Shown here: in pieces, positions 55,110 to 64,000 of the stretch
How positions within the stretch are numbered: position 1 is the stretch's first letter
How the letters are laid out: every line of letters starts with the position of its first letter
Assembly (NCBI RefSeq): GCF_040869045.1
Contig: NC_090319.1
Coordinates: 175,620,645-175,684,644, forward strand
DNA length: 64,000 nt
Reading direction: 5' to 3'
Source: Eurosta solidaginis
Taxonomy: Eukaryota > Arthropoda > Insecta > Diptera > Tephritidae
The notes under the pieces: model-generated
What the model was told of the DNA's origin: nothing
Seen by the model: the letters and a program-made list of their open reading frames with translations, nothing else
The model's database searches: none
Translations under genes and position numbers: made by a program

Positions 55110-56183
55110 ACATATTTCTAGTGGTATTTAACCAACAAAAAATGGCAGTTTACTTGCCTACTCAAACCCACTGTGCAAGAACAACATCAGCAAAAATTTC
55201 TTCTACAGCTGAGTTTACCCCGTTGTTCGCACAGAGCGTTGAACTTGGCGATACAGTTCAACCTCCAAATCATTTTTTCTGCTTCGCAGCATATAGAAAA
55301 GTATAATATTCATCCGTATGCACATACTTACATACATGTACAAATAATTTCAAGTTGCTTTTCCAGCATTCATACTTCTCCACTCAGAGAACATCATACG
55401 TGTTTACTCACACGTTCAAGTCGCTCTTCCAGCGACATTCTCCCAGCACATATAGCTACATTATCAACGAGAGTTGTGTACTGCTGATAAAATTTCTCAA
55501 CCTCTCTCATATTTGCAATTTTTTCATCTTTCTTTGCTGCACTCTCCCAACAGTGCAATCAAGCGCACTCAGCTTCACAAAAGAAACGCGACATTAAAGC
55601 GTCGAAGAAGCGAATCAAAACAAAATCTTCTGTTTGTAAATATAAACAGAGAAGCTCATCTGATTCACGTGCATACGCTCGCACAAACAAACATATATAC
55701 ACATACGGTTGTATATTGCACACGTAAATTTGTACTTATTCTGTCGTACAAAACTAAGTTTGAGATATCTTCGTCCCTATAGGAACTTTTCAAAAAATAT
55801 TCCTACAAACCTCAAAGTATTATTATTTTCTAATATATACATACCTATATATACCAGTAATTTACAAATACACGTTTATTTCCACACGTATATATAAGTG
55901 AAATGTGTTTGTGATTTTTCTTAATTTTATATTTTTTCTTTTTACAAAGCATTATACATACTATTGAATTCCGAATTTCGCGGTTTTAAATTATTTGAGG
56001 GACGTCCCGTTGTCCGTGCTTGAGATTATTTTTCAAAAAAAAAAAAAACACCAATTTAAATTCCATTTTTTCAATTTCTGTGGCACGAAGAAGTTTCCAT
56101 CTTCGAATTTTGCGAACGTTCTCTGAGCGCACAAATATTTTATTCGGTTTTTTTTTTGGTGAAAACCCAAAAGTTTGCATAAA
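54191..56183 (+). other. Long leader of the BEL element
   Basis: About 2 kb before gag, AT-rich, with two (TA)n tracts (about 54930-54950 and 55072-55106). A splice-donor-like TTGGTGAGTA has its GT at 54836. Short frames in it are not conserved-looking. Confidence 0.6.
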
Positions 56184-57119
56184 ATGCCTCTCAGTCCCCC
56201 AAAAACGTCCGAAACCGGGACAAAACCAAAAGGTGGCCCAAAGGAAGAAACGGCCAAGGAAAGGTCAACATCCCCCCGCCGGAAATCCAAATCAGTTGAC
56301 CCATCCGCGCAAAAGTTCATCGCGGAAAGGGAAAATCTGATGCATGACGAAGCACCGATTCAAGATCACACTGAATCGTATCTCTTGATAAAGGACAAAT
56401 CACTAGATTATTATTGGGCATGGCTTCAATCGGTTTACGATCTGGTATTTTTGAAACCAGACGAAAGTTTCCCTGAAGACTTCAAGAGTTCAGTACAAGG
56501 CAAACAATGCGCCTGCCTTGATACGTATGAAGTGACAAAAGCAAAGATTGCCGATCAAATTTCGTTGATCAAAATGATGGCAACGCCGAGTCCTCCACCC
56601 CGCGTGGAACAACCCCCGGCTGAGGCAAATATTTACCTCAAAGTCCCAGCATGCGTCACGGAAACCTTTTATGGTGGCTATGAAGAATGGCCCGCTTTTC
56701 GTGACATGTTCACAGCGGTGTACATTAACCACCCAAGGCTCTCCCGTGCTCAGAAATTTTACCATCTCCGGTACAAAACGCAAGGCAAAGCCGGCTCCAT
56801 CGTCAAGCAATATGCGTTGAGCGATGATAACTTTGACCTTGCCTGGGAAGCTTTACGGTCACGATATGAAAACAAGCGGATCCTGGTTGAAAACCAGATC
56901 AAATCCTTACTGACTCTTGCCACTATTCCATCCGAAAACAGTGAGCAACTTCAGAAATTGCAAAATACAATCAACAACTGCCTATCCGTCCTTCACTCAC
57001 AAGGAATTACGACAGACAGTTGGGATCCAATTCTGGTGTACATTTGTTCATCAAAGCTCCCCGAAACAACCCTGTCACTTTGGGAACAATATCTCTCTTC
57101 TCGAAGAGACCTACCCTAA
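56184..57119 (+). CDS. BEL Gag, DUF1759-type
   Basis: The ATG at 56184 fits better than the upstream TTG. The frame holds a basic, Ser/Pro-rich N-terminus, then a region with LKVPACVTETFYGGYEEWPAF, FRDMFTAVYINHPRLSRAQK, FYHLRYKTQGKAGSIVKQYA and WEALRSRYENKR, the pattern of the DUF1759 Gag domain of BEL/Pao elements. It ends at a TAA at 57117-57119, but the downstream zinc-cluster and protease frame is in phase with it, so the stop is probably a single nonsense mutation within a fused gag-pol. Confidence 0.9.
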   Translation: MPLSPPKTSETGTKPKGGPKEETAKERSTSPRRKSKSVDPSAQKFIAERENLMHDEAPIQDHTESYLLIKDKSLDYYWAWLQSVYDLVFLKPDESFPEDFKSSVQGKQCACLDTYEVTKAKIADQISLIKMMATPSPPPRVEQPPAEANIYLKVPACVTETFYGGYEEWPAFRDMFTAVYINHPRLSRAQKFYHLRYKTQGKAGSIVKQYALSDDNFDLAWEALRSRYENKRILVENQIKSLLTLATIPSENSEQLQKLQNTINNCLSVLHSQGITTDSWDPILVYICSSKLPETTLSLWEQYLSSRRDLP

Positions 57120-58160
57120 TGGTCACAAATGAACGACTTTTTCACCTCGAGATACGAAGTCGTTGAAGGAGTCAATAGGCTTCAACCAAGCAAACAAAAA
57201 CCAGTCGCTCATCAAAATTCAGCGCAAGACAGGTCCTTCAACAGGACGCAAACCCTTGTGGCAGAATCTAAAAAGGAAACTTGCCAATGTTGCAACTCCC
57301 CGCACCTTATTAGATTCTGTCCACGATTCGAACGAATGTCTGTGCAAAACCGGAAACAATTCGTAAAACAAGCTAAGATGTGTACAAACTGCCATAGCAG
57401 CACTCATATTATCAATGAGTGCACGAAAAAGTCGTCATGTTCGACATGTCATCAACGGCATCACACGCTGTTGCATGCGAGCCCACAAGCTCCACGTTCC
57501 ACCCCGCGAACGAATGCACCAAACGTGCAGCACACAACTGCTGAGTTAACACCTCCCGTTCGACAAACGGAGAATAGCTCCGATTCTAGCGAGCTACCGT
57601 ATTGTTCAAAACACGCACCGGTTCATTCATTGCATGCAGCCAATGATAACCAAATTCTCCCTCCTACTGCTATGGTCGCAGTCGAAAACGAAGGGGAATT
57701 ATTTCAACTAAGGGGCCTTATCGACCAGGGCTCGGAAAGAACTTTCATTTCTTCGAAAGTTCAAAAACGGTTGAAACTTCCATTCGAACATTCAAAGTTC
57801 GAAATCTTTGGCATGGGTGGACAAGTCGTACAAAAGTCCACCGAGCTTTGTCCTTTGACACTGGTTGCATCCAAGCCATGAAAAGGATAAAGGCTCATGC
57901 CGTTGTGTTGCCGCAACTGACAAAAAATCTTCCAACACCACCATTAGTCGCAAAATCTGGCAGCAGTTCAAACTTCTTGAGCTCGCTGATACCAGTTGCC
58001 ACATACCAGGTCAAACTGACATGGTCATTGGCAGCGACATACTTCCAAAAATTCTGTTGGAAGGTATAAAAAAGGTGTGCGGTAGCATACTTCCGCAACA
58101 AACCATTTTTGGTTGGATTCTCAGTGGTCCAATAACTGAAAATTTTGTGTCATTCTCGAC
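57120..58160 (+). pseudogene. BEL zinc cluster and protease
   Basis: Contains TCQCCNSPHLIRFCPRFERM, CTNCHSSTHIINECTK and SCSTCHQRHHTLLH (zinc cluster). The protease follows, with LRGLIDQGSERTFISSKV around 57715-57770 and MVIGSDILPKILL near 58020. Frame 3 ends at 57881. The sequence then continues through frame 2 (KAHAVVLPQLTKNLP) and frame 1 (TTISRKIWQQFKLLELADTS), so two slips occur at about 57875 and 57945. BEL protease would mature Gag-Pol. Confidence 0.85.
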
Positions 58161-59045
58161 ACAAGTCCAAGCGTCAAACGAGACACTCAGTTCTCAACTG
58201 AGAAAATTATGGGAAGAGGAGAAAATTCCACAACCTCCACAGATATCCCCCGAGGATCAAGCTTGTGAGCAGATATATGCAACAACCACGACACCTGCAT
58301 CAAACGGTCGATACATTGTACGACTTCCATTAAATGAGGAGTTTCCTGAAAAACTCTCCCTCGGCAAATCCCGCCCGGCTGCTCTGCAGCAGTTTTTCAG
58401 CATGGAGCGATCGCTTCAGAAAAAGGGGGAGTTAGGTACAAGTACAACAATGTGTTGGAAGAATATCTCGACCTTGATCACATGGAATCTGCCGACCCAT
58501 GCGAAATAACTTCGAATGGCAAGGTCTTCCCATTTTACTTGCCACATCATGCGGTAGTAAAACCAGATAAGGTCACCACCAAAGTTCGTGTGGTTTTCAA
58601 CACCTCAAAAAAATCTTGGTCAGGCAAATCCGTGAATGAAGTTTAATGCACTGGCCCAACTCTCCAACCAGATCTCATGCTACTAATTCTACAGTGGCGC
58701 ATGCGTCAGATCCTTGTACACGAGGACGACAAAGATTTTGAGCGAATCTTATTTCGCAAATCGGCCAACTCCAATGTTAGCGATTTCAATCTAAAACGGT
58801 TACATTCGGCGTCAATTGTGCACCATATCTAGCATTCGTACGTTGCATCAACTATCCGATGACACGAAAGCGACATTCCCGTTGGCTGCAACAATTCTCA
58901 AGACGCAAACGTATGTCGACGACATCCTATCCGGAAGTCATACCATCGATAACGCCACTGAATCACTCGTTTAAGTGATAAACGCCCTAAAATCAGCTGG
59001 TTTCATACTAAAGAAATTAACGGCTAATATTAGAACAGTTTCCGA
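58161..59045 (+). pseudogene. BEL reverse transcriptase, motif A deleted
   Basis: 58161-58440 has LWEEEKIPQ, NGRYIVRLPLNEE and SRPAALQQFFSMERSLQK. 58452-58646 has YLDLDHMESADP, FYLPHHAVVKPDKVTTKVRV and FNTSKKSWSGKS. Then GPTLQPDLMLLILQWRMRQ runs straight into ILVHEDDKDFERIL. The segment expected between them in BEL RTs, with the FxxDVxKMY-type motif A, is absent. The catalytic YVDDIL motif is intact near 58912. Stops at 58644-58646 and elsewhere and several frameshifts disable the gene. Confidence 0.8.
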
Positions 59046-59047
59046 AG

Positions 59048-59701
59048 GTGGGTCTTCTAGACTCCAACTTCTCGAAATTTGAGAGCACTTCCAATACCAA
59101 AACTCTTGGCATTCGATGGAACGTGCTCACGGACAAATTCTCATACACCATTCTGCCGGAACACACCCAAAATGCGGTCACAAAGCGACAAATTTTATCT
59201 TCTGTTGCAAAACTTTTTGACCCGGCAGGATGGCGGTCGCCAGTTATGATCCAGGCCAAGATGCTTCTCCAAGAAATCTGGCTGGATGGCAGCGATTGGG
59301 ATGAAAGCGCCAAGCCCGCAACATTATCAAAATGGCAACATTTCGCAGAAAATCTTCCAGCCATTTGCCACATCGAAATCCTTCGATGGGTTAATGTCGT
59401 TCCAGGGCAAGACACCCAAATCCACGGGTTCTGTGATGCTTCGGAAAAGGCATATTGCGAAGCGATTTCCATCCGCAAACATGTGGGCAACCAAATAAAA
59501 TCTTCTCTTTTGGTTGCGAAAGGCAAAGTTGCCCCCATAAAAACTGTAAGCTTACCCCGCTTAGAGCTATGTGGTGCAGTCCTACTCGTAAAACTGGCTT
59601 CAACTTTTCGAAAACAGCTCGACTTACAAGCATGCAACACAGTCTTATGGTCAGATTGTGAGATTGTACTAGCCTGGCTAGAAAAATCTCCATCGACCTG
59701 A
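59048..59701 (+). pseudogene. BEL RT C-terminus and RNase H (Pao-type)
   Basis: Includes [71 protein letters not shown] and [15 protein letters not shown], the order seen in BEL/Pao pol between RT and integrase. A TGA at 59699-59701 separates it from the in-phase downstream part. Confidence 0.9.
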
Positions 59702-61470
59702 AAGACTTATGTGGCCAACCGTACCTCTCAAATTCGAGAATATCTTCCCAGGGGCCCCTGGCGCCATGTATCTGGCCAAGACAACCCTGCTGATCTTGGC
59801 ACACGTTGTTGCAAGCCGCATGATTTGATAGGCTCCTCACTTTGTTTGCACGGACCACAATGGCTTTCTTTCCACATTTCGGCATGGCCAAAGCCGAAAG
59901 CAGGTAGCGCTTCTCCACCCGAGAAACGCAAGGTCGAAGCATATCACGCACTAGAGGAAGAGGACGATATTCTTCAACGTTTCTCCTCATACTATCGAGC
60001 TCTACGTGTGATTGCATACGTGTTACGCTTTGCGAACAATGCCTGCAACAAATCCAAATCGGTGGCAATAACACATAATCCCCATCTGACGTACAAAGAG
60101 TTGCAACATGTGAAAACGCGGCTTGTGGCAATGGCACAATCTCGCCATTTCGGGGCGGAAAAGAGCGCCTTACAAAACAATAACAAAACAGTAAGCAAAA
60201 AGAGTTCCGTTCTGGCTCTTGACCCATTTCTGGATGGATACGGGCTCCTACGTATCGGTGGAAGATTGGAACATTCTACAATGCAATACAACGAGAAGCA
60301 TCCAGTAATTCTTCCTCCGGATTCGAGGCTCTTCCAATTGTATCTGAAGTTTTTACACCGCCTGCTTCTTCATGCAGAAATGCGGTTAATGCTCCAAATG
60401 GTGAAGAAAGAGTACTACGTACCAAAACTAAAGCCTCTTATAAAGAAATGCATTTTTCAATGCAAATCGTGCACGCTTTTCAAACAGAAAACGCGCACGC
60501 AAATAATGGCACCTCTACCACCAGAGCGCTGCAATTTCTCACTCCCCTTTTCCACAACAGGAGTAGACTTTGCAGGTCCATTCCAAATAAAAGCATCGGT
60601 TCTGAGGTCTACCACTATCATAAAAGGGTACGTGGCTGTATTCGTCTGTTTTTCCACAAAGGCAGTACACCTCGAGCTATGCTCGGACCTTACCACCGAA
60701 GCCTTTCGAGCAGCATTCGCCCGATTCGTTGGCAGACGAGGCTACCCCTCAAAAATGATGAGCGACAATGGTAAAACATTTATTGGCACTCAACGCGCAC
60801 TCGAACGCGACTTCGTTAAATTTCTCAACGAATGCTCCGCGGACATTGTCCAGAAATATGCCCACCATGGAATAAACTGGCAGTATATTCCACACAGCGC
60901 CCCTCATATGGGCGGCTTGTGGTAATCCGCAGTAAAAAGTTTTAAAACCCACTTCAAAAAAACCGCTGCATCCCACAAGTTTACATTCGAAGAATTCACG
61001 ACGCTGTTGGTGCGTATTGAAGCAGTTCTCAATTCGGGCCTCTAACCTCACTATCCGACCCAGCTGACTTCACAGCGCTCACTCCGGGTCACTTCCTTCG
61101 AGGTGCACCGCTATTAGCCATTCCTGAGCCAAACGCGGAAGACCTCTCCTGGATAAATCCATGGAAAAAACTTAAATCGCTTCATCACCAATTCAGTCGA
61201 GGCTGGAAAGAGGATTATCTGAAGGACCTTCAGAAGCGCTATAAATGGCAAACGCCACAGCGAAATCATCAACCAGGCGACCTCATCGCAATTGAAGAAG
61301 ATTCGCTCCCACCCACCGAGTGGCGTCTGGGACGAATCGAGAACGTTCACCTCGGACCTGACAACCATGTTCGGGTTGTAGAGGTTCGCACCCAAAGTGG
61401 GCTTGTCATGCGCCCCTTAGTTAAACTGTGCTTTCTTCCAATGGAGCACTTTTCGCGCACAGCGCTCTAA
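59702..61470 (+). pseudogene. BEL integrase and C-terminal domain
   Basis: 59711-60925 is one open frame with VSGQDNPADLGTR, the zinc-binding LLHAEMRLMLQMVKKEYYVP and IFQCKSCTLFKQ segment, then the core: TTGVDFAGPF (first Asp), FVCFSTKAVHLEL and MMSDNGKTFIGT (second Asp). At IPHSAPHMGGLW the next codon, where BEL integrases carry the catalytic Glu, is TAA (60923-60925). After it, SAVKSFKTHFKKTAASHKFT continues the family pattern, and the C-terminal DUF5641-like region (ALTPGHFLRGAPLLAI in shifted frames, DYLKDLQKRYKWQ, WRLGRIENVHLGPDNHVRVV) runs to 61470. Confidence 0.9.
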
Positions 61471-61560
61471 CTTATATACATTTCCTTGTATAATTAACTT
61501 TCCTAGCAGAACTAACTTTCCGTTTATCATTTGCTGTATCCAACCACTTCTCGTTTCTCT

Positions 61561-61867
61561 GTCTGCTCTTATACTTCCAGGACGACACCCATCTGGCTCC
61601 CACGGCAGAGACCGACAGCTGCCTTCAGTGTCGGCTCTGCCACCGCTACCACGCGCAGGGGACCGCACAAGAGAAGAAACAAGCGGCAACCCCCAAACCG
61701 GAACGGATGGCCAAGCGCACGATCACGCGCAACCCACAAGGCCTACAAATGGCGCAATACCAACGACGTAATATGGCCAATCGCGCCTAGATACTACCAT
61801 CCGCGCCTTGCAGGAACTGCAGAAGGTGTTCACAAGCACCTACCTGCAGGGCGGGCAGGACTGGCGT
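61561..61867 (+). pseudogene. Second zinc-cluster ORF after pol, internally deleted
   Basis: A strong splice-acceptor-like sequence (pyrimidine-rich tract ending CTTCCAG at 61580) precedes codons for DDTHLAPTAETDSCLQCRLC. Then a deletion removes the rest of the cluster, and the sequence resumes with basic residues and GLQMAQYQRRN and the ELQKV...LQGGQD end. Both ends match the ORF at 34751-35366. This element also has a normal zinc cluster in gag-pol at 57280-57480, so this is an additional ORF in the env position. Confidence 0.65.
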
Positions 61868-62531
61868 TATCGATCTTACTCTCGAGCGCGTCATTGCATA
61901 CGTTCTGAGGTTCATACGTCGGGCGAAAGACGCAGTAAACTGCATCCATGATCCTGTCACTTCGCTTTCTCATGCCGAACTCAAACGAGAGAAACCCGTC
62001 TGATCATCGCGTCCCAAACCCGGTATTTCGATCCAGAACGAGCCTGCCTGGAGGACTCGAAACCCCTAGGGAAACGTAGTTCCCTGTTGGTACTTGACCA
62101 CTTCCTGGATACAAGCGGGATTCTCCATGCCAGCGGACGATTAGTAAACGCCGACATGACCTACAATGAGTGTCATACCATCATTCTCCCCGAAAAGGCT
62201 CGATTTACTACCCTCTATATAAGGTTTCCACACGACACCTTCCTCCATGCGGACGTCCGCCTCATGCAACAAGCTGTAAGACAAGAGTTCTTCATAGCCC
62301 GGCTTAAAACCATGATAAAAAAGTGCATTTTCCAATGTAAAGCATGCACCATTCATAAGCAACAAACGCACTCCCAAATAATGGCAGCTTTACCCCCCGA
62401 ACGATGTACCTTCGCGCCGCCCTCCACTACTCCTGGTGTAGACTTCGCTGGCCTGTTCAACTAAAAGCTTCTATGCTCCGGCCTCCCAAGATAATGAAGG
62501 GCTATGTTGCCGTCTTTGTCTGCTTCGCCAC
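61868..62531 (+). pseudogene. Foreign BEL pol fragment adjoining the 3' LTR
   Basis: Encodes a second, clearly different version of the region between RNase H and integrase: RVIAYVLRFIRRAKDAVNC, DHFLDTSGILHASGRLV, FLHADVRLMQQAVRQEFFIA, MIKKCIFQCKACTIHK, MAALPPERCTFAPP, TPGVDFAGL. It stops at GYVAVFVCFAT, where the LTR begins. The homologous part of this element's own pol is intact at 60000-60670, so this piece comes from another BEL family. Confidence 0.8.
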
Positions 62532-62883
62532 TGTTTAAGCCGCCTCCATTACCATTTAGACCGCGGCGTCGAAATGCATATGCGCAGCTATGCGAGGCGA
62601 GTGGAAGGCGCCAACGAAGAGGAGTATCAACAATTTTCCAATAAGCTAGTCAAGGCAGTCAAGTACTATCACTCGGCAACCGCGGACGCGCTCCCTTTAT
62701 ATAAATTTTTTTTAATACTTTGAATTTGTGAATATTTAAAGTCAGAAGCTGCAGTTTTTAACAAGTTATATACTTAATTATTAGACAATAAAAAAAACTG
62801 AATTTGTGACCTTTTTAAAGAAAAAACTATAAACCTTTTTATTTTGAAGTGTTAAGTGTAGCGAAGAAAGGCCACTTTGTTCA
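62532..62883 (+). repeat. BEL 3' LTR
   Basis: 352 bp, TGTTTAAGCCGCC...CTTTGTTCA, highly similar to 53838-54190. No polypurine tract directly precedes it; the foreign pol fragment does. Confidence 0.9.
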
Positions 62884-64000
62884 AAGGGAATAACTTTAAT
62901 GTCGCCTTGTGTTGTCGAAAGTTCTCTAACAAACAAATGACAGTCGTAGGACGAAAGATTGTGAAATAGTATTGGCACGAAGCGCGAAATTTGATATTCT
63001 AAATTGCATTTGTTATGAGCAGGACCTCTATATTCACCAGTTAAATCACAATGATCTGCAACTCTGCCATCTTCATTAAAATTTTCATTACAAATATGAC
63101 ATTTTGAATATTCTTTATGAAATTGTTCTTGGGATGGAGTTAAAGGGATTATCGGTATTTTTTTACTTATAATGCCATAGATTTTCAAAACATCTTCTAT
63201 TAAATGTTTGAAAAAATGGTTTGTGCACTCCTCGTCACTATATATTCTAAAACTATCTAAACTCTTGTCATAAGAACATTTGATGTAGTAACTATAAGCG
63301 TAAGGAATATGTTTTTGAACTGATTTAACTTTGCTAGAATTTTGAATACCTATTGGTTCTAGAATACACTCAAAGTCTGCATAAATAACAAAGGGCACAT
63401 GCAATTGTTTTTTAAAATTACTAAAGTTGAATACTTTATTATTTTCCGAGGGCATCTCTGTTACTATTTTATTGTTTTATTGGTATGCTAAAGTTTTATT
63501 TGTATGGAAGTGGATTAAACATGTGTTGCATGCGAACACTTTCCGTTTACATTTTGTTAATTGACTACGTATTAATCTGAAATTATATAAAATAGAAGTT
63601 GTTTTAACGAACTTTGTTTGATTTGAGAGTTTTTCTTAGTGTCTTACCCCGAAATGTTCTTTATCCAAAAGTAATGGAAGTTGTTAATATTCTCTAACAA
63701 CAATAAATTTATATGATGTTCTCGTTCCTCTTTTGTAAAATAATATGGGCCCACAATAGTGGTATTATCCAGACCGAAAACGTTGACACTAATGCCAGGA
63801 TTGTTTTCTTCAAATAATTTGATTTGTTTAACCGCAAGTGGAAAATTTCTATTATGGAAGTCGATTGTAATATTGTTTAGCAGTTCTATCACATCTGCTT
63901 TTATATCATCAACTTCATATGATGAACATCTATTTGTGTGATAACTTCTAGGATATAGAGCTGATATAATTGCCAATTTGAAAGAGTATTCATCTGTGTT
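62884..64000 (-). pseudogene. Polinton DNA polymerase B, N-terminal and exonuclease block
   Basis: Minus strand, entering from beyond the window. 63976-63644 has AVKQIKLFEENNPGISVNVF, GPYYFTKEEREHHINLLLL and NNFHYFWIKN. After a frame change, 63600-63480 has IRSQLTKCKRKVFACNTCL and HFHTNKTLAYQ. 63455-62884 has the exonuclease motif HVPFVIYADFECILEP, CHICNENFNEDGRVADHCDL and RFVPILFHNLSSYDCHLF. This is the classic Polinton polymerase N-terminal half. It continues across the BEL insertion into 53837-53476. Confidence 0.9.

Larger units (their letters stand above)
53838..62883 (+). mobile_element. BEL/Pao retrotransposon inserted in the polymerase gene
   Basis: 353-bp and 352-bp LTRs bound the element. 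The flanks are AAGGG on both sides (53833-53837 and 62884-62888), a 5-bp target duplication. Order inside: leader, gag, pol (protease, RT, RNase H, integrase), a zinc-cluster ORF, a foreign BEL pol fragment, 3' LTR. All coding parts have stops or frameshifts. Confidence 0.9.

Noticed and set aside
56175..56183. Upstream TTG as the start of BEL Gag
   Set aside because: The ATG at 56184 is three codons later and needs no unusual initiation.
59391..60227. 278-codon minus-strand frame inside the BEL pol
   Set aside because: It is antisense to conserved RNase H and integrase codons, which explain the sequence fully.

Overview
This window is repeat-dominated nuclear DNA from an insect, most plausibly a higher fly. 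The tRNA-derived SINE, BEL/Pao, gypsy, jockey-like and LOA-like elements, Transib and Polinton all fit a dipteran; a tephritid fruit fly is my best guess, from the look of the repeats only. I see no convincing host gene, no free-standing tRNA or rRNA gene, and nothing bacterial. Almost every long reading frame belongs to a transposable element, and nearly all are broken by stops, frameshifts or deletions.

Layout, left half. 202-2068: 3' end of a BEL/Pao-type element (zinc-cluster plus protease-like ORF, polypurine tract, LTR). 2880-2952: one end of a hAT-like transposon cutting into an LTR. 2953-9934: gypsy-type element 'A' on the minus strand (LTR-gag-PR-RT-RH-IN-LTR, tRNA-Lys-type primer site). 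8722-22508: a direct tandem duplication of about 6.9 kb. Each copy carries the A leader and LTR, a SINE fragment, a long-TIR MITE, a non-LTR RT pseudogene with a full SINE inside it, and the 5' part of gypsy-type element 'B'. 20713-27060: the complete but disabled B element (SAP and coiled-coil Gag, TTAT target duplication). 27260-30698: a RAG1-like/Transib element whose two termini are built like V(D)J recombination signals. 31818-32316: a solo LTR related to B.

Middle. 34369-35366: a second BEL LTR with a zinc-cluster ORF immediately upstream of it. About 35411-36560: the LTR and leader of another retroelement. 37238-41034: two MITEs, a tandem array of about 129 bp, a higher-order array of about 156 bp and a foldback element. 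41035-43773: no recognisable content.

Right half. 43774-64000 is a decayed Polinton/Maverick. It has a packaging-ATPase fragment inside a large inverted repeat, and a protein-primed DNA polymerase B gene on the minus strand split into three blocks (46167-47590, 53476-53837, 62884-64000). The first gap holds a LOA-like non-LTR element, itself interrupted by an opposite-strand jockey-like element. The second gap holds a BEL element flanked by 5-bp AAGGG duplications. That BEL element carries a normal gag-pol, a second zinc-cluster ORF after pol, and a foreign BEL pol fragment next to its 3' LTR.

The most notable points are: (1) the Transib termini, heptamer / 22 bp / nonamer-like at both ends; (2) three independent cases of a zinc-cluster ORF placed just before the 3' LTR, two preceded by splice-acceptor-like sequence; (3) the chimeric BEL element; (4) a variable array of short hairpins in the transcribed part of the A LTR; (5) the palindromic Polinton end. 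All family assignments come from reading motifs by eye; no database search was possible.
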